A stretch of DNA of 64,000 nucleotides from Burkholderiales bacterium. Lineage in GTDB: Bacteria; Pseudomonadota; Gammaproteobacteria; Burkholderiales; Burkholderiaceae_C. Both the position numbers and the translations under genes were made by a program. Positions within the stretch are counted from its first letter, which is position 1. Every line of letters begins with the position of its first letter. Below the pieces are notes generated by a model. That model saw nothing but the letters and a program-made list of their open reading frames with translations, was not told the origin of the DNA and ran no database searches. The stretch covers positions 62,001 through 126,000 of the forward strand of contig JAGWLR010000001.1 in assembly GCA_028864885.1 (NCBI GenBank). The letters run 5' to 3'. Below, one piece after another: positions 14,915 through 25,074 of this stretch.

Positions 14915-17509
14915 ATGCGTTTGGACAAACTCACCACCAAGTTTCAGGAGGCACTGACCGAGGCGCAAAGCCTGGCAGTGACCCGCGACAACCCCTACAT
15001 CGAACCCGCCCACATTTTGCTGGCCATGTTGCAGCAGGACGAGGGCCCCAAGGCGTTGCTGGAGCGCGCCGGGGTGAAAGTGGCTCCGCTGGCGGCAGCG
15101 CTGACCAAGCAGATCGACAAGTTGCCACAGGTTCAAGGTGCCGAGCAGGTGCAGGCCGGGCGCGACACTGTCAGCTTGCTTCAGGGGGCGGAGAAAGAAG
15201 CCCATAAGCAGGGTGACTCTTACATTGCCAGCGAGATGTTCTTGCTGGCGTTGGCCGACCATAAGGGGGAGACCGGTGAGTTGGCGCGTGACTTCGGGTT
15301 GACGCGCAAGGCGCTTGAGTCCGCAGTCAAGGCCGTAAAGGGCGATCAAAAGGTGGACAACCCGGAAGCTGAAGGGCAACGCGAAGCGTTGAAGAAGTAC
15401 ACCTTGGATCTGACCGAGCGTGCCAAGCAAGGCAAGCTTGATCCTGTGATCGGGCGGGACGAAGAAATTCGTCGGGCCATCCAGGTGCTGCAGCGCCGCA
15501 GCAAGAACAACCCCGTGCTGATTGGCGAGCCGGGCGTGGGTAAGACCGCCATTGTTGAAGGATTGGCGCAGCGCATCGTGGCCGGTGAAGTACCCGATTC
15601 GCTCAAGAACAAGCGCGTGTTGGTGCTCGACATGGCGTTGTTGCTGGCTGGAGCGAAATACCGTGGAGACTTCGAGGAGCGCTTGAAGAACGTGCTCAAG
15701 GAAGTGGCCAAGGATGAAGGCCAGACCATCATGTTCATCGACGAAATTCACACCATGGTGGGGGCAGGCAAAGCCGATGGGGCGATGGATGCCGGCAATA
15801 TGCTCAAGCCCGCGCTGGCTCGCGGCGAATTGCACTGTATCGGCGCGACCACGCTCGACGAATACCGCAAGTACATTGAAAAAGACGCGGCCCTGGAACG
15901 TCGTTTCCAGAAGATCCTGGTCGACGAACCCACCGTTGAAGCCACCATTGCCATCCTGCGCGGCTTGCAAGAGAAGTACGAGGTGCACCATGGGGTCGAG
16001 ATCACCGACCCGGCCATCGTGGCTGCCGCCGAGCTGTCGAATCGTTACATCACCGATCGCTTCTTGCCGGACAAGGCCATCGACCTGATCGACGAGGCGG
16101 CTGCGCGCATCAAAATCGAAATCGACTCCAAGCCTGAGGCCTTGGACCGACTGGATCGCCGTCTGATTCAGTTGAAGATCGAGCGCGAGGCTGTCAAGAA
16201 GGAAAAGGACGAAGCCTCCATCAAGCGTCTGGGTTTGATCGAAGAAGAGATCACCAAGCTGCAGCGCGAGTACGCCGACCTGGAGGAAATCTGGAAGGCC
16301 GAGAAGGCTCAGGCGCAGGGCTCTGCCCACGTGAAGGAAGAGATCGATCGCATCAAGTTCCAGATCGAAGAGTTCAAGCGCAGGGGTGATTTCAACAAGG
16401 TGGCCGAACTGCAGTACGGCAAGCTGCCCGAGTTGGAAAAGCGTCTGCATGAGGCTCAGGCCAAGGAAACGGCCAAGGGCAAGGATGCACGCAAGCCTCA
16501 GCTGCTGCGTACGCAAGTGGGGGCTGAAGAGATTGCCGAGGTGGTGGCACGGGCCACGGGTATCCCAGTGTCCAAGTTGATGCAGGGCGAACGCGACAAA
16601 CTGCTGGCCATGGAAGACAAGCTCCACGAGCGGGTCGTCGGGCAGGATGAAGCCATCGTGGCCGTGTCCGATGCCATTCGTCGCTCTCGTGCCGGGCTGT
16701 CTGATCCCAATCGGCCTTATGGATCATTCCTGTTCCTGGGCCCTACTGGTGTGGGTAAGACCGAGCTGTGCAAGGCGCTGGCGGGCTTCCTGTTCGACAG
16801 TGAAGATCACCTGATTCGCATCGACATGAGCGAGTTCATGGAAAAGCACTCGGTGAGCCGCCTGATCGGTGCGCCACCCGGATACGTGGGTTACGAAGAG
16901 GGTGGCACGTTGACCGAAGCCGTGCGCCGCAAGCCTTACAGCGTGGTGCTGCTGGATGAGGTCGAGAAGGCCCACCCAGATGTGTTCAACGTGCTGTTGC
17001 AGGTGCTTGACGATGGCCGCCTGACCGATGGCCAGGGTCGCACGGTGGACTTCAAGAACACCGTGATCGTGATGACGTCCAACCTTGGGTCTCATCACAT
17101 CATGCAGCTGGCGGGTGAACCGGCAGAAACGATCAAGAACGCCGTGTGGGGTGAGGTCAAGCAGCATTTCCGCCCTGAGTTCCTCAACCGCATCGACGAA
17201 GTGGTGGTGTTCCACGCGCTGGATCAGCAGCACATCGAATCGATCGCCAAGATCCAGCTCAAGGCGCTCGAAGGCCGTCTGGCCCAGATGGAGATGAAGC
17301 TCGATGTGTCGCCAGAAGCCTTGGCCGAGTTGGCCAAGGTGGGCTTTGACCCGGTGTTCGGGGCTCGTCCGCTCAAGCGCGCGATCCAGCAGCGCATTGA
17401 GAATCCGGTGGCCAAACTGATCCTGCAGGGCAAGTTCGGGCCGAAGGATGTCATCCCGGTGAAGGTGGATGCGGCAGGCGAATTTGAGTTCGACCGCGTC
17501 GTGCATTAA
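14915..17509 (+). CDS. clpB: ClpB protein disaggregase
   Basis: An 864-residue Hsp100 chaperone that rescues aggregated proteins with DnaK. Order: Clp N-domain repeats (residues 1-145), first AAA+ domain with Walker A GEPGVGKT (about residue 204), coiled-coil middle domain (about 400-530), second AAA+ domain with Walker A GPTGVGKT (about 608), and the C-terminal ClpB domain. I start at ATG 14915 ([11 protein letters not shown]), with AGGAG five bases upstream, rather than GTG 14909. A near-perfect sigma-32 promoter precedes it and an intrinsic terminator follows. Confidence 0.98.
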   Translation: MRLDKLTTKFQEALTEAQSLAVTRDNPYIEPAHILLAMLQQDEGPKALLERAGVKVAPLAAALTKQIDKLPQVQGAEQVQAGRDTVSLLQGAEKEAHKQGDSYIASEMFLLALADHKGETGELARDFGLTRKALESAVKAVKGDQKVDNPEAEGQREALKKYTLDLTERAKQGKLDPVIGRDEEIRRAIQVLQRRSKNNPVLIGEPGVGKTAIVEGLAQRIVAGEVPDSLKNKRVLVLDMALLLAGAKYRGDFEERLKNVLKEVAKDEGQTIMFIDEIHTMVGAGKADGAMDAGNMLKPALARGELHCIGATTLDEYRKYIEKDAALERRFQKILVDEPTVEATIAILRGLQEKYEVHHGVEITDPAIVAAAELSNRYITDRFLPDKAIDLIDEAAARIKIEIDSKPEALDRLDRRLIQLKIEREAVKKEKDEASIKRLGLIEEEITKLQREYADLEEIWKAEKAQAQGSAHVKEEIDRIKFQIEEFKRRGDFNKVAELQYGKLPELEKRLHEAQAKETAKGKDARKPQLLRTQVGAEEIAEVVARATGIPVSKLMQGERDKLLAMEDKLHERVVGQDEAIVAVSDAIRRSRAGLSDPNRPYGSFLFLGPTGVGKTELCKALAGFLFDSEDHLIRIDMSEFMEKHSVSRLIGAPPGYVGYEEGGTLTEAVRRKPYSVVLLDEVEKAHPDVFNVLLQVLDDGRLTDGQGRTVDFKNTVIVMTSNLGSHHIMQLAGEPAETIKNAVWGEVKQHFRPEFLNRIDEVVVFHALDQQHIESIAKIQLKALEGRLAQMEMKLDVSPEALAELAKVGFDPVFGARPLKRAIQQRIENPVAKLILQGKFGPKDVIPVKVDAAGEFEFDRVVH

Positions 17510-17550
17510 ACCTGATCCGCTCCTCCCCGTTTTTTGGGGGATGTAGTCCG

Positions 17551-17579
17551 GGTGTCGTGACGGTGTCACGGCACCTTTT
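17551..17579 (+). terminator. Intrinsic terminator after clpB
   Basis: An 11-bp stem with one G-T wobble (GGTGTCGTGAC with GTCACGGCACC around GGT) is followed by TTTT. Confidence 0.75.
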
Positions 17580-17647
17580 CATGCTGTGGTCTCCTCGAAT
17601 CAGTGCGGCCTCACGCAGTGTGACGCCCATATCACAAGGACTACATC

Positions 17648-18535
17648 ATGCGTAAACATGCTTTTGGGATGGCCATTGCACTGGCCGTCGTGGCGCCCTT
17701 TGGGCATGCCGCTTCGAATGCTTCGGCCTCGTTGGGTGACTTCCGATTCCAATTACAGGATCTGGATGCGAAGGATGGGGTGACGGCCTCCTACAACTGG
17801 CTTTCAGGTGCCCAAAGTGGCGTGACGTCGCTGGACGCCAGTGCCGCTGACCAAGATGGCGATGGCAGTGCCAGCAAGAGCAAGAATACCTCCTTCTTTT
17901 CGTACTCGCTGAACGGCAGCAGCGATCACGCCAATGCCCAAGCGTCAATCGGGGCCTGGTCGCAAGCGGCTTCTGGCTCGGCCATTGGGGGCAATTCCAA
18001 CTTTGCCGCTAAATCGGTCACGGGGCAGGGGGGCAGTGGGGTGTTGGGTAACCTCCAGTTGTCTGCACGTTCACGCCTGACCATCACGGCCAGTGCCTCA
18101 GTTCTGGCTTCTGCAGTAGATCCAGGCGGCTTGGCTTCTGACTGGTCCAAGGCCCTGGCTTCTCTGGGCTTGTCTTACGCTTACGGCTCCGGGAGCGGTG
18201 CGGTCAGCCAATCGTTTACCGACTCGTTGGCCGCCTCGACCAGCGCGGGCGGCTATTATGACTACCTGTTGAATCCAACCACCCATCGGATGGAAATGAC
18301 CTGGGTCGCGGGCGCCACCAGCACCGACTCACGCAGCCGTGACCTGACGGTGGTGTTTGAAAACACGAGTTCCATGACTCAGTACGCCACCCTGACTTTG
18401 CTGACGCAGGTCAGCGGAGTGGGGGCTTCCGTGGTGATGGCGCCTGTCCCCGAGCCCGCATCAGCCTTGATCGCGCTGGCAGGGATTGCCGCGATGGGGG
18501 TGGCTGTCCGGAAACGCCAGAACAGCGAAGCCTGA
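17648..18535 (+). CDS. PEP-CTERM sorting-domain protein, Ser/Ala/Gly-rich
   Basis: A 295-residue exported protein of unknown function. It has a signal peptide (MRKHAFGMAIALAVVAPFGHA). The low-complexity Ser/Ala/Gly-rich body is probably beta-rich. The C-terminal PEP-CTERM tail is canonical: VPEPASALI, a hydrophobic stretch, then the basic VRKRQ. Such tails are cut by an exosortase (EpsH/XrtA type), usually in species that make exopolysaccharide; no exosortase gene is in the window. AAGGA lies seven bases before the ATG and a strong terminator follows. Confidence 0.88.
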   Translation: MRKHAFGMAIALAVVAPFGHAASNASASLGDFRFQLQDLDAKDGVTASYNWLSGAQSGVTSLDASAADQDGDGSASKSKNTSFFSYSLNGSSDHANAQASIGAWSQAASGSAIGGNSNFAAKSVTGQGGSGVLGNLQLSARSRLTITASASVLASAVDPGGLASDWSKALASLGLSYAYGSGSGAVSQSFTDSLAASTSAGGYYDYLLNPTTHRMEMTWVAGATSTDSRSRDLTVVFENTSSMTQYATLTLLTQVSGVGASVVMAPVPEPASALIALAGIAAMGVAVRKRQNSEA

Positions 18536-18558
18536 TCTGGTAAGCGTTAAATGCAAAT

Positions 18559-18582
18559 AAAGGGGCCATGAGGCCCCTTTTT
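18559..18582 (+). terminator. Intrinsic terminator between the two PEP-CTERM genes
   Basis: A perfect stem AAAGGGGCC/GGCCCCTTT around ATGA runs into a T5 tract, so the two PEP-CTERM genes are probably separate transcripts. Confidence 0.88.
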
Positions 18583-18692
18583 GTTCATGACATCGTCAGG
18601 CCATGCTGACAACATCCAGGCTTGTGTCGGGATGCATGGGCCTTCGAAATCGTTCGATTGACCCGCATGCCTCCCCGCTGCCGGAGAGCGTC

Positions 18693-19499
18693 ATGTCTCG
18701 TTCAAACTGGATGTGCAGTATCGGTCGATCTGTTGTTGCAGGTCTGGTGTCATGGGCGTTCGTTGGCGGCGCACAGGCTGCTCTTCAGGGGCGAGATCTG
18801 GATGGCTCTGCCGCAAATGGCTACGAGGCTTACTATGACACCGTCTTGAATATCACCTGGCTGGCGGATGCCAATTATGCGAAAACTTCCGGGTTCGATG
18901 CTACCGGGGCCATGACGTGGGACAAGGCATCGACCTGGGCAGCCGGCCTGGATTACTTCGGCACGACAGGTTGGCGTTTGCCTACGGTCAAACCAGTGAA
19001 CGGTGTCAACTTCGTTGAATGGCCATCGACAAACAATGGCTCAACCGACATCGGATACAACATCACCAGCCCACAAAGTGAATTGGCCTACATGTATTAC
19101 GTCAACCTCGGGTTGAGCGGCGCATTCAAGGTGGACGGCAGTTTCAACCCGGCTGCTGGCGTGAACTCCTCGGGACTGCAGCCCATTCCCGACTTGGCCG
19201 GGTCCTTCATCCATAACTTCAAAAGCAATATGTATTGGACGAACGTCGTCAACACCGACGTTCTGAAGTCTTGGGGATTTTGGACGTCATCCTTTGTCGC
19301 TGGCGCGCAAGGCAAGGACTACCGTTACAACGACCATTTCGCTTGGGCCGTGCACGACGGCGACCCATTCAAGGTCGCTTCTGTTGGAGGCGGTTCCATC
19401 CCTGCAGTGGATGAGCCCGCCACAGCCTGGATGCTCTTGGCTGGCTTGGGCATCGCCATGCATGCCACACGCAAGCGCCGCGGGCTCAGCCGCGGTTGA
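18693..19499 (+). CDS. PEP-CTERM protein with DUF1566-like domain
   Basis: A 268-residue exported protein. I start at ATG 18693 (MSRSNWMCSIGRSVVAGLV), with GGAG seven bases upstream, which gives a signal peptide ending near GGAQA. The body holds the DUF1566/Lcl-type pattern (YDTVLNITWLADANYA, MTWDKASTWA, GWRLPT, FWTSSFV), common in surface proteins of unknown role. The C terminus is sorting-signal-like, but the usual PEP is DEP (VDEPATAWMLL), then a hydrophobic stretch and RKRRG. Its last 14 bases overlap the convergent MBL-fold gene. Confidence 0.8.
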   Translation: MSRSNWMCSIGRSVVAGLVSWAFVGGAQAALQGRDLDGSAANGYEAYYDTVLNITWLADANYAKTSGFDATGAMTWDKASTWAAGLDYFGTTGWRLPTVKPVNGVNFVEWPSTNNGSTDIGYNITSPQSELAYMYYVNLGLSGAFKVDGSFNPAAGVNSSGLQPIPDLAGSFIHNFKSNMYWTNVVNTDVLKSWGFWTSSFVAGAQGKDYRYNDHFAWAVHDGDPFKVASVGGGSIPAVDEPATAWMLLAGLGIAMHATRKRRGLSRG

Positions 19500-20556
19500 C
19501 GTGACGATCCGGAATCAGCAAGGTCTGGCCGATCGCCAGCACCCTGAACCGATCTGACACCACCCGGGCCCGGGTCAGAGCGTGAGCCAGAGCCCGGGGC
19601 GGTTCATCCAGCGCCTCGTCGGTCAGCTGGAACGTTCCCCAATGCACGGCCATGGCCAGTTTGCAGCCCAGGTCCTGGAAAATCTGAACCGATTCCTCCG
19701 GGTTGACGTGCTGGTCTTTCATGAACCAGCGTGGCTCATAGGCCCCGATCGGCAGCAAAGCCAGATCAAATCCGCCGCCAAGCTCCGGGCGCTGTGCTGG
19801 CGCGAAGTGCTGACGGATGTCGATGAAGTCGTGGCTGTATGCCGTGTCTCCGGCGAAGAACAGGTGGCAATTTCGGGTGATCACCGCAAACCCACCCCAC
19901 AAACTTTGCAGCGCGTCGGTGGCGGTCCTGGCTGACCAGTGCTGGGCCGGGGTGAGGGTGATCTCAATCCGTTCCGATCGCTCGGTCGCAGGCAGCGTGT
20001 GTTGATCCCACCAATCCAATTCCACCACATGGTGGATGCCTCGCTTGGCGAACCAGGCCTTGTGTCCCAAGGGGCAGACGATGAGCGGAGCCCCCCCGGC
20101 CTGCTGGGTCAGCCTCGCCAGCGATGGCTCGTCCATGTGGTCATAGTGATTGTGCGACAGCAGCACCACGTCGATTCGCGGCAACTGATCCAGTTGCAGC
20201 CCAGGTGGCGTCTGCCGCTTGGGGCCCGCCCACTGGACCGGAAAGCAGCGCTCGGAAAACACCGGATCGGTGAGGATGTTCAGCCCGGCAATCTGGATCA
20301 GCACGGTGATGTGTCCAATCCAGGTGGCCGCAGGCTGCATGCTCAGTCCTGCTTTCGCATTGGCCTGGATGAAGCTCAAGTCTGCTTCAATCACGGGGAT
20401 GGGGTCAGTCAAAGGGCGAGGATGCCCTGCACGCCAGGCCTGCCAGCGCCACCGCAGAATCTCATGCCACCGCTTGCCTTGGAATGACATGTAATTGTTT
20501 TGAAAACCGTCAGGCCTGTGATGCTTCTTGGCTGGGTTGTAGTAACGATTCTTCAT
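19486..20556 (-). CDS. MBL-fold metal-dependent hydrolase (NAPE-PLD-like)
   Basis: A 356-residue metallo-beta-lactamase-fold protein. The metal motif HxHxDH appears as LSHNHYDHMD. Later ligands are suggested by FFAGDTAYSHDF and AVHWGTF. The overall pattern (WIGHITVLIQIAGLNILTDPVFSER) matches the outer-membrane/NAPE-hydrolysing phospholipase D-like and RomA/UlaG-like group. The substrate cannot be told from sequence. It converges on, and overlaps by 14 bases, the PEP-CTERM gene, and lies upstream of nothing in an obvious operon. Confidence 0.85.
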   Translation of the reverse strand: MKNRYYNPAKKHHRPDGFQNNYMSFQGKRWHEILRWRWQAWRAGHPRPLTDPIPVIEADLSFIQANAKAGLSMQPAATWIGHITVLIQIAGLNILTDPVFSERCFPVQWAGPKRQTPPGLQLDQLPRIDVVLLSHNHYDHMDEPSLARLTQQAGGAPLIVCPLGHKAWFAKRGIHHVVELDWWDQHTLPATERSERIEITLTPAQHWSARTATDALQSLWGGFAVITRNCHLFFAGDTAYSHDFIDIRQHFAPAQRPELGGGFDLALLPIGAYEPRWFMKDQHVNPEESVQIFQDLGCKLAMAVHWGTFQLTDEALDEPPRALAHALTRARVVSDRFRVLAIGQTLLIPDRHVNRG

Positions 20557-20571
20557 TGGGCGGCCAGCGTA

Positions 20572-22098
20572 TCAGGCCACGGTCACCGGGATCTTGCCGA
20601 TCTTGGCTTGCCAGGTCTTGGGGCCTTCGATGTGGGCGCTGGTGCCACCCGAGTCCACGGCCACGGTCACGGGCATGTCGACCACGTCGAATTCGTAGAT
20701 GGCTTCCATGCCCAGGTCTTCAAAGCCGACGACCTTGGCGGCCTTGATGGCTTTGGACACCAAGTAGGCCGAGCCGCCCACGGCCATCAGGTAGGCGCTC
20801 TTGGCGTCCTTGATGACGGCAATGGCTTCGGGGCCACGCTCGGCCTTACCCACCATCGCGATCAGACCGGTCTTTTCCAGCATCATGCGGGTGAACTTGT
20901 CCATGCGGGTGGCGGTGGTGGGGCCGGCCGGGCCGACCACCTCATCGCGTACGGGATCCACAGGGCCGACGTAGTAGATGACGCGGTTGGTGAAGTCCAC
21001 GGGCAGCTTCTCACCCTTGGCCAACATGTCCTGGATGCGCTTGTGGGCGGCATCACGGCCAGTCAGCATCTTGCCGTTGAGTAGCAAGGTCTGGCCGGGC
21101 TTCCAGCTGGCGACCTCATCCTTGGTCAGCGTGTTCAGATCGACCCGCTTGGACTTGTTGTAATCCGGTGCCCAGTGCACGTCGGGCCACAGGTCCAGGC
21201 TGGGGGGATCCAGGTACACGGGGCCGGAGCCGTCCATCACGAAGTGCGCATGACGGGTGGCCGCGCAGTTCGGGATCATGGCGATCGGCTTGGAAGCAGC
21301 GTGCGTGGGGTAGGTCTTGATCTTGACGTCCAGCACGGTGGTCAGGCCGCCCAGGCCTTGGGCGCCAATGCCCAGGGCGTTGACCTTTTCGTACAGCTCA
21401 ATGCGCAGCTCTTCCAGCTTGTTTTGCGGGCCGCGAGCCAGCAGTTCGTACATGTCGATGTCGTCCATCAGGGCTTCCTTGGCGAGCAAGGCGGCCTTTT
21501 CGGCCGTGCCACCCACGCCAATGCCCAGCATGCCGGGTGGGCACCAGCCGGCGCCCATGGTCGGCACGGTCTTCAGCACCCAGTCGACGATGTTGTCAGA
21601 CGGGTTGAGCATGTAGACCTTGGACTTGTTTTCCGAGCCGCCGCCCTTGGCCGCCACCGTCACATCCACCTTGTCGCCGGGCACCAGCTCCATGAACACC
21701 ACGGCTGGCGTGTTGTCCTTGGTGTTCTTGCGCTCGAAGATGGGGTCAGACAGCACCGAGGCGCGCAGCTTGTTGTCCGGGTTCAGGTAGCCCTTGCGCA
21801 CACCATCGTCCACCGCTTCCTGGATGCTGCGGGCGCCAAAGCCCTCCCACTTCACTTCCATGCCGATCTTCAGGAACACGTTGACGATGCCGGTGTCCTG
21901 GCAGATAGGGCGGTGGCCTTCAGCGCACATGCGGCTGTTGGTCAAGATCTGGGCGATCGCATCCTTGGCAGCGGGGCTCTCTTCCCGCTCATAGGCACGC
22001 GCCAGATGCGCGATGTAGTCAGTGGGGTGATAGAAGGAAATGTATTGCAGCGCGGCTGCGACGCTTTCAACGAGATCGTCGTAACGAATGGTCGTCAT
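20572..22098 (-). CDS. fumA: Class I (iron-sulphur) fumarate hydratase
   Basis: A 508-residue class I fumarase that interconverts fumarate and malate in the TCA cycle. Iron-sulphur cysteine regions are visible (CAEGHRPICQDTG, WCPPGMLGIGVGG, IPNCAATRHAHF), as is the C-terminal beta-domain pattern GPTTATRMDKF. N- and C-domains are fused in one chain, unlike two-subunit archaeal forms. It lies 55 bases downstream of the YqhA gene on the same strand and may be co-transcribed with it. The choice among FumA/FumB-type names is arbitrary. Confidence 0.95.
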   Translation of the reverse strand: MTTIRYDDLVESVAAALQYISFYHPTDYIAHLARAYEREESPAAKDAIAQILTNSRMCAEGHRPICQDTGIVNVFLKIGMEVKWEGFGARSIQEAVDDGVRKGYLNPDNKLRASVLSDPIFERKNTKDNTPAVVFMELVPGDKVDVTVAAKGGGSENKSKVYMLNPSDNIVDWVLKTVPTMGAGWCPPGMLGIGVGGTAEKAALLAKEALMDDIDMYELLARGPQNKLEELRIELYEKVNALGIGAQGLGGLTTVLDVKIKTYPTHAASKPIAMIPNCAATRHAHFVMDGSGPVYLDPPSLDLWPDVHWAPDYNKSKRVDLNTLTKDEVASWKPGQTLLLNGKMLTGRDAAHKRIQDMLAKGEKLPVDFTNRVIYYVGPVDPVRDEVVGPAGPTTATRMDKFTRMMLEKTGLIAMVGKAERGPEAIAVIKDAKSAYLMAVGGSAYLVSKAIKAAKVVGFEDLGMEAIYEFDVVDMPVTVAVDSGGTSAHIEGPKTWQAKIGKIPVTVA

Positions 22099-22152
22099 GG
22101 CTGGGCCTTTGTGGGGCAGTGATTGGAATAGACCGACATTGTGCCAAACCCG

Positions 22153-22758
22153 TTAATGACTCTTCTCATCAGGGGTGTGGGCCGGATGAAGAATGCGGTC
22201 GGTGGCCGCGATGGCCATGGCCGACAGCAGGAAAGCTATGTGGATCGATGTTTGCGCAATCAGCGCCTTTTCCGAGTAATTCTCTGCGTTGATGAAGGTC
22301 TTGAGCAGGTGAATCGATGAGATCCCGATGATCGCGGTGCCCAGCTTCACCTTCAGCACCGAAGCATTGACATGATCAAGCCACTCTGGTTGGTCTGGAT
22401 GCTCGTGCAGGTTCATGCGCGAGACAAAGGTCTCGTAGCCCCCCACGATCACCATGATCAGCAGGTTTGAGATCATGACCACGTCGATCAGCCCCAGCAC
22501 GACCAGCATGATGGTGGTTTCGGTCAGGTGGGTGGGCGCAGAGTCCGCGTGTTGCCCGGACGCCTCAAAGACGGCTTTCAGTGCGTCCGGATTGCCCAGA
22601 GCCGCTTCGACCAGGTGGACCAGTTCGACCCAGAAATGGTAGGTGTACACAGCCTGCGCAACGATCAAGCCGATATAGAGCGGCAACTGCAACCAACGGC
22701 TGGCAAAAATCAGGTTGGGGATGGCGCCAAGTTTGACCGAGTTTGTAGGTTTATTCAT
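22153..22758 (-). CDS. YqhA family (UPF0114) membrane protein
   Basis: A 201-residue inner-membrane protein with three to four hydrophobic segments. Family-typical features are the [15 protein letters not shown] start, the conserved [17 protein letters not shown] and [18 protein letters not shown]. The function is unknown. It is divergent from acs (134 bases between starts) and upstream of the fumarase gene. Confidence 0.88.
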   Translation of the reverse strand: MNKPTNSVKLGAIPNLIFASRWLQLPLYIGLIVAQAVYTYHFWVELVHLVEAALGNPDALKAVFEASGQHADSAPTHLTETTIMLVVLGLIDVVMISNLLIMVIVGGYETFVSRMNLHEHPDQPEWLDHVNASVLKVKLGTAIIGISSIHLLKTFINAENYSEKALIAQTSIHIAFLLSAMAIAATDRILHPAHTPDEKSH

Positions 22759-22892
22759 GCGTGATGTTCGGGATAGTCCGAGGTAATAAATGCCCGAGAT
22801 AGGAGCATGGTTCTATCTTGGTGCGCTTTTTACGTATGGTGCCACCAAGTCACAAGCAGGTGCCAAAAGCACCGGTATCAGGAGCTCAAGCC

Positions 22893-24872
22893 ATGTCTGG
22901 CCAGAATGTAAACACCCCCCCATCCCTTTACCCCGTCCCCGAAGCGTTTGCGGCCCAAGCCTACATCGGAAGCCGTCAAGCCTATGACCAACTCTGCGCA
23001 GAAGCCCAGAAAGACCACGAAAGCTACTGGGCGCGCCTGGCGCGCGAGTTCTTGTCCTGGAAGCAGCCCTTTACCAAGGTGCTCGATTCCAGCAACGCTC
23101 CCTTCTACAAGTGGTTTGACGATGGCTTGATCAATGCCTCCTACAACTGCCTGGACCGCAATGTCGAGGCAGGTCTGGGCGACAAGGTCGCCATCATTTT
23201 TGAAGCCGATGACGGCAAGGTCACCCGCTACACCTACAAGGAGTTGCTTGAAAAGGTGAGCCGCCTGGCCAATGCCCTCAAGGCGCAAGGCGTCAAAAAG
23301 GGCGATCGTGTCGTGCTGTATCTGCCGATGTCGGTCGAGGGCGTGGTGGCGATGCAGGCCTGCGCCCGTATCGGCGCCACCCACTCCGTGGTGTTTGGTG
23401 GCTTCTCGGCGCAAAGCCTGCGTGACCGCATCGAAGACGCTGGCGCTGTTCTGGTCATCACCGCGGATGAGCAGTTGCGGGGCGGCAAAGCCCTGCCGCT
23501 GAAGGCGATTGTGGACGAGGCCTTGGCGATGGGCGGGTGCGAATCCATTCGACAAGTGATCGTGTTTCAGCGCACCGGCGGCAACATCCAGATGCAAGCC
23601 GGACGTGATGTGTGGCTGCACGATGTGCTGGCCCAGCAAAGTGCCGAGTGCCCGCCTGAGTTCGTGAGCGCAGAGCATCCTCTATTTTTGCTGTACACCT
23701 CAGGCTCCACTGGCAAGCCCAAGGGCGTTCAGCACAGCACAGGCGGGTATCTGCTGCACGCAGCGCTGACCACCAAATGGACCTTCGACCTCAAACCCGA
23801 CGATGTGTTCTGGTGCACGGCCGACATCGGCTGGGTGACCGGGCACACCTATGTGGCTTATGGGCCGCTGGCCTTGGGTGGCACCCAGATCGTATTTGAA
23901 GGGGTGCCTACTTATCCAGACGCGTCTCGCTTCTGGCGCATGATCGAATCTCATCAGGTCACGATCTTCTATACCGCGCCAACGGCGATCCGCGCCCTGA
24001 TCAAGGCAGCCGAAACCAACGAGGCCGTTCACCCCAGAAAGTTCAACCTCACCAGTTTGCGTCTGCTCGGTACGGTCGGCGAGCCGATCAACCCTGCGGC
24101 ATGGGAGTGGTATCACCGAGAAATCGGCGGCGGCCGTTGTCCCATCGTGGACACCTTCTGGCAAACCGAGACAGGTGGCCACATGATCACGCCTCTGCCA
24201 GGCGCGCACGCGCTGAAGCCCGGGTCTTGCACCTTGCCTTTCCCCGGCATCGATGCGGCGGTGGTTGACGAAGCGGGTAAAGAGGTACCCTGGGGGCAGG
24301 GCGGTGTGCTGGTGGTGCGCAAGCCATGGCCATCCATGATCCGCACCATCTGGGGCGATCCCGAGCGGTTCAAGAAGAGTTACTACCCGGCTGATTTTGG
24401 CGGACAGTATTACCTGGCTGGCGATGGCGCCATCCGGGATGCCGAAACCGGCTACTTCACCATCACAGGGCGCATCGATGACGTCTTGAACGTTTCTGGT
24501 CATCGCATGGGAACGATGGAGATCGAATCTGCGCTCGTCTCTCACCCGCTCGTAGCCGAGGCGGCGGTGGTGGGGCGTCCAGACGATCTCACGGGCGAAG
24601 CCATCTGTGCATTCGTGGTTTTGAAGCGGCCGCGCCCAACCGGCGACGAAGCCAAGCAACTGGCCAACGAATTGCGCAACCACGTGGCGCAGGAAATTGG
24701 CCCAATTGCCAAGCCCAAGGACATTCGATTTGGCGACAATTTGCCCAAAACCCGTTCTGGCAAGATCATGCGGCGCCTGCTGCGAGTGATCGCCAAGGGA
24801 GAGGACGTCACCCAAGACACCAGCACGCTTGAAAATCCAGCCATTCTGGATCAGTTGGCTCAGAGCAACTGA
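22893..24872 (+). CDS. acs: Acetyl-CoA synthetase
   Basis: A 659-residue AMP-forming acetyl-CoA synthetase. Motifs: P-loop-like [31 protein letters not shown], the adenylate-binding [17 protein letters not shown] and the C-terminal [11 protein letters not shown]. The catalytic lysine in that last motif is a known acetylation site in relatives. I start at ATG 22893 (MSGQNVN), with AGGAG eight bases upstream. It activates acetate for the TCA cycle; a transporter gene for a small organic acid or similar solute follows after a terminator. Confidence 0.97.
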   Translation: MSGQNVNTPPSLYPVPEAFAAQAYIGSRQAYDQLCAEAQKDHESYWARLAREFLSWKQPFTKVLDSSNAPFYKWFDDGLINASYNCLDRNVEAGLGDKVAIIFEADDGKVTRYTYKELLEKVSRLANALKAQGVKKGDRVVLYLPMSVEGVVAMQACARIGATHSVVFGGFSAQSLRDRIEDAGAVLVITADEQLRGGKALPLKAIVDEALAMGGCESIRQVIVFQRTGGNIQMQAGRDVWLHDVLAQQSAECPPEFVSAEHPLFLLYTSGSTGKPKGVQHSTGGYLLHAALTTKWTFDLKPDDVFWCTADIGWVTGHTYVAYGPLALGGTQIVFEGVPTYPDASRFWRMIESHQVTIFYTAPTAIRALIKAAETNEAVHPRKFNLTSLRLLGTVGEPINPAAWEWYHREIGGGRCPIVDTFWQTETGGHMITPLPGAHALKPGSCTLPFPGIDAAVVDEAGKEVPWGQGGVLVVRKPWPSMIRTIWGDPERFKKSYYPADFGGQYYLAGDGAIRDAETGYFTITGRIDDVLNVSGHRMGTMEIESALVSHPLVAEAAVVGRPDDLTGEAICAFVVLKRPRPTGDEAKQLANELRNHVAQEIGPIAKPKDIRFGDNLPKTRSGKIMRRLLRVIAKGEDVTQDTSTLENPAILDQLAQSN

Positions 24873-24898
24873 TATTCAGTCAATCTGCTTTGACCGAT

Positions 24899-24933
24899 AA
24901 AAGCCCGGCCTTTGATGAGCCGGGCTTTTTTTT
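24899..24933 (+). terminator. Intrinsic terminator after acs
   Basis: A 9-bp perfect stem AAGCCCGGC/GCCGGGCTT with a run of eight T residues. Confidence 0.92.
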
Positions 24934-24987
24934 GGGGTGAAAACCCTGAACCATTTTTGTGCATTTTGCCCACGGTACTAAGCATTC

Positions 24988-25036
24988 ACCCTCATTACAA
25001 AACTTTACTGGCCCCCTTAAATTGGGGGGTGAGGGT
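24988..25036 (+). promoter_or_regulatory. Nested inverted repeats upstream of the MHS transporter gene
   Basis: An outer repeat ACCCTCA/TGAGGGT (24988-24994 and 25030-25036) encloses an inner CCCCC-TTAAATT-GGGGG hairpin (25012-25028). It lies 38 bases before the ATG, so it could be an operator or a leader structure. No clear sigma-70 hexamers are seen around it. Confidence 0.35.
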
Positions 25037-25074
25037 CACAAGCCCCACTGATTTGTCATCACGAGGAGCGCATC

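Noticed and set aside
14630-16627. A 665-codon open frame antisense to clpB
   Set aside because: It mirrors the codon bias of clpB, gives a His/Leu/Gln-rich translation with no motifs, and clpB itself is unmistakable.
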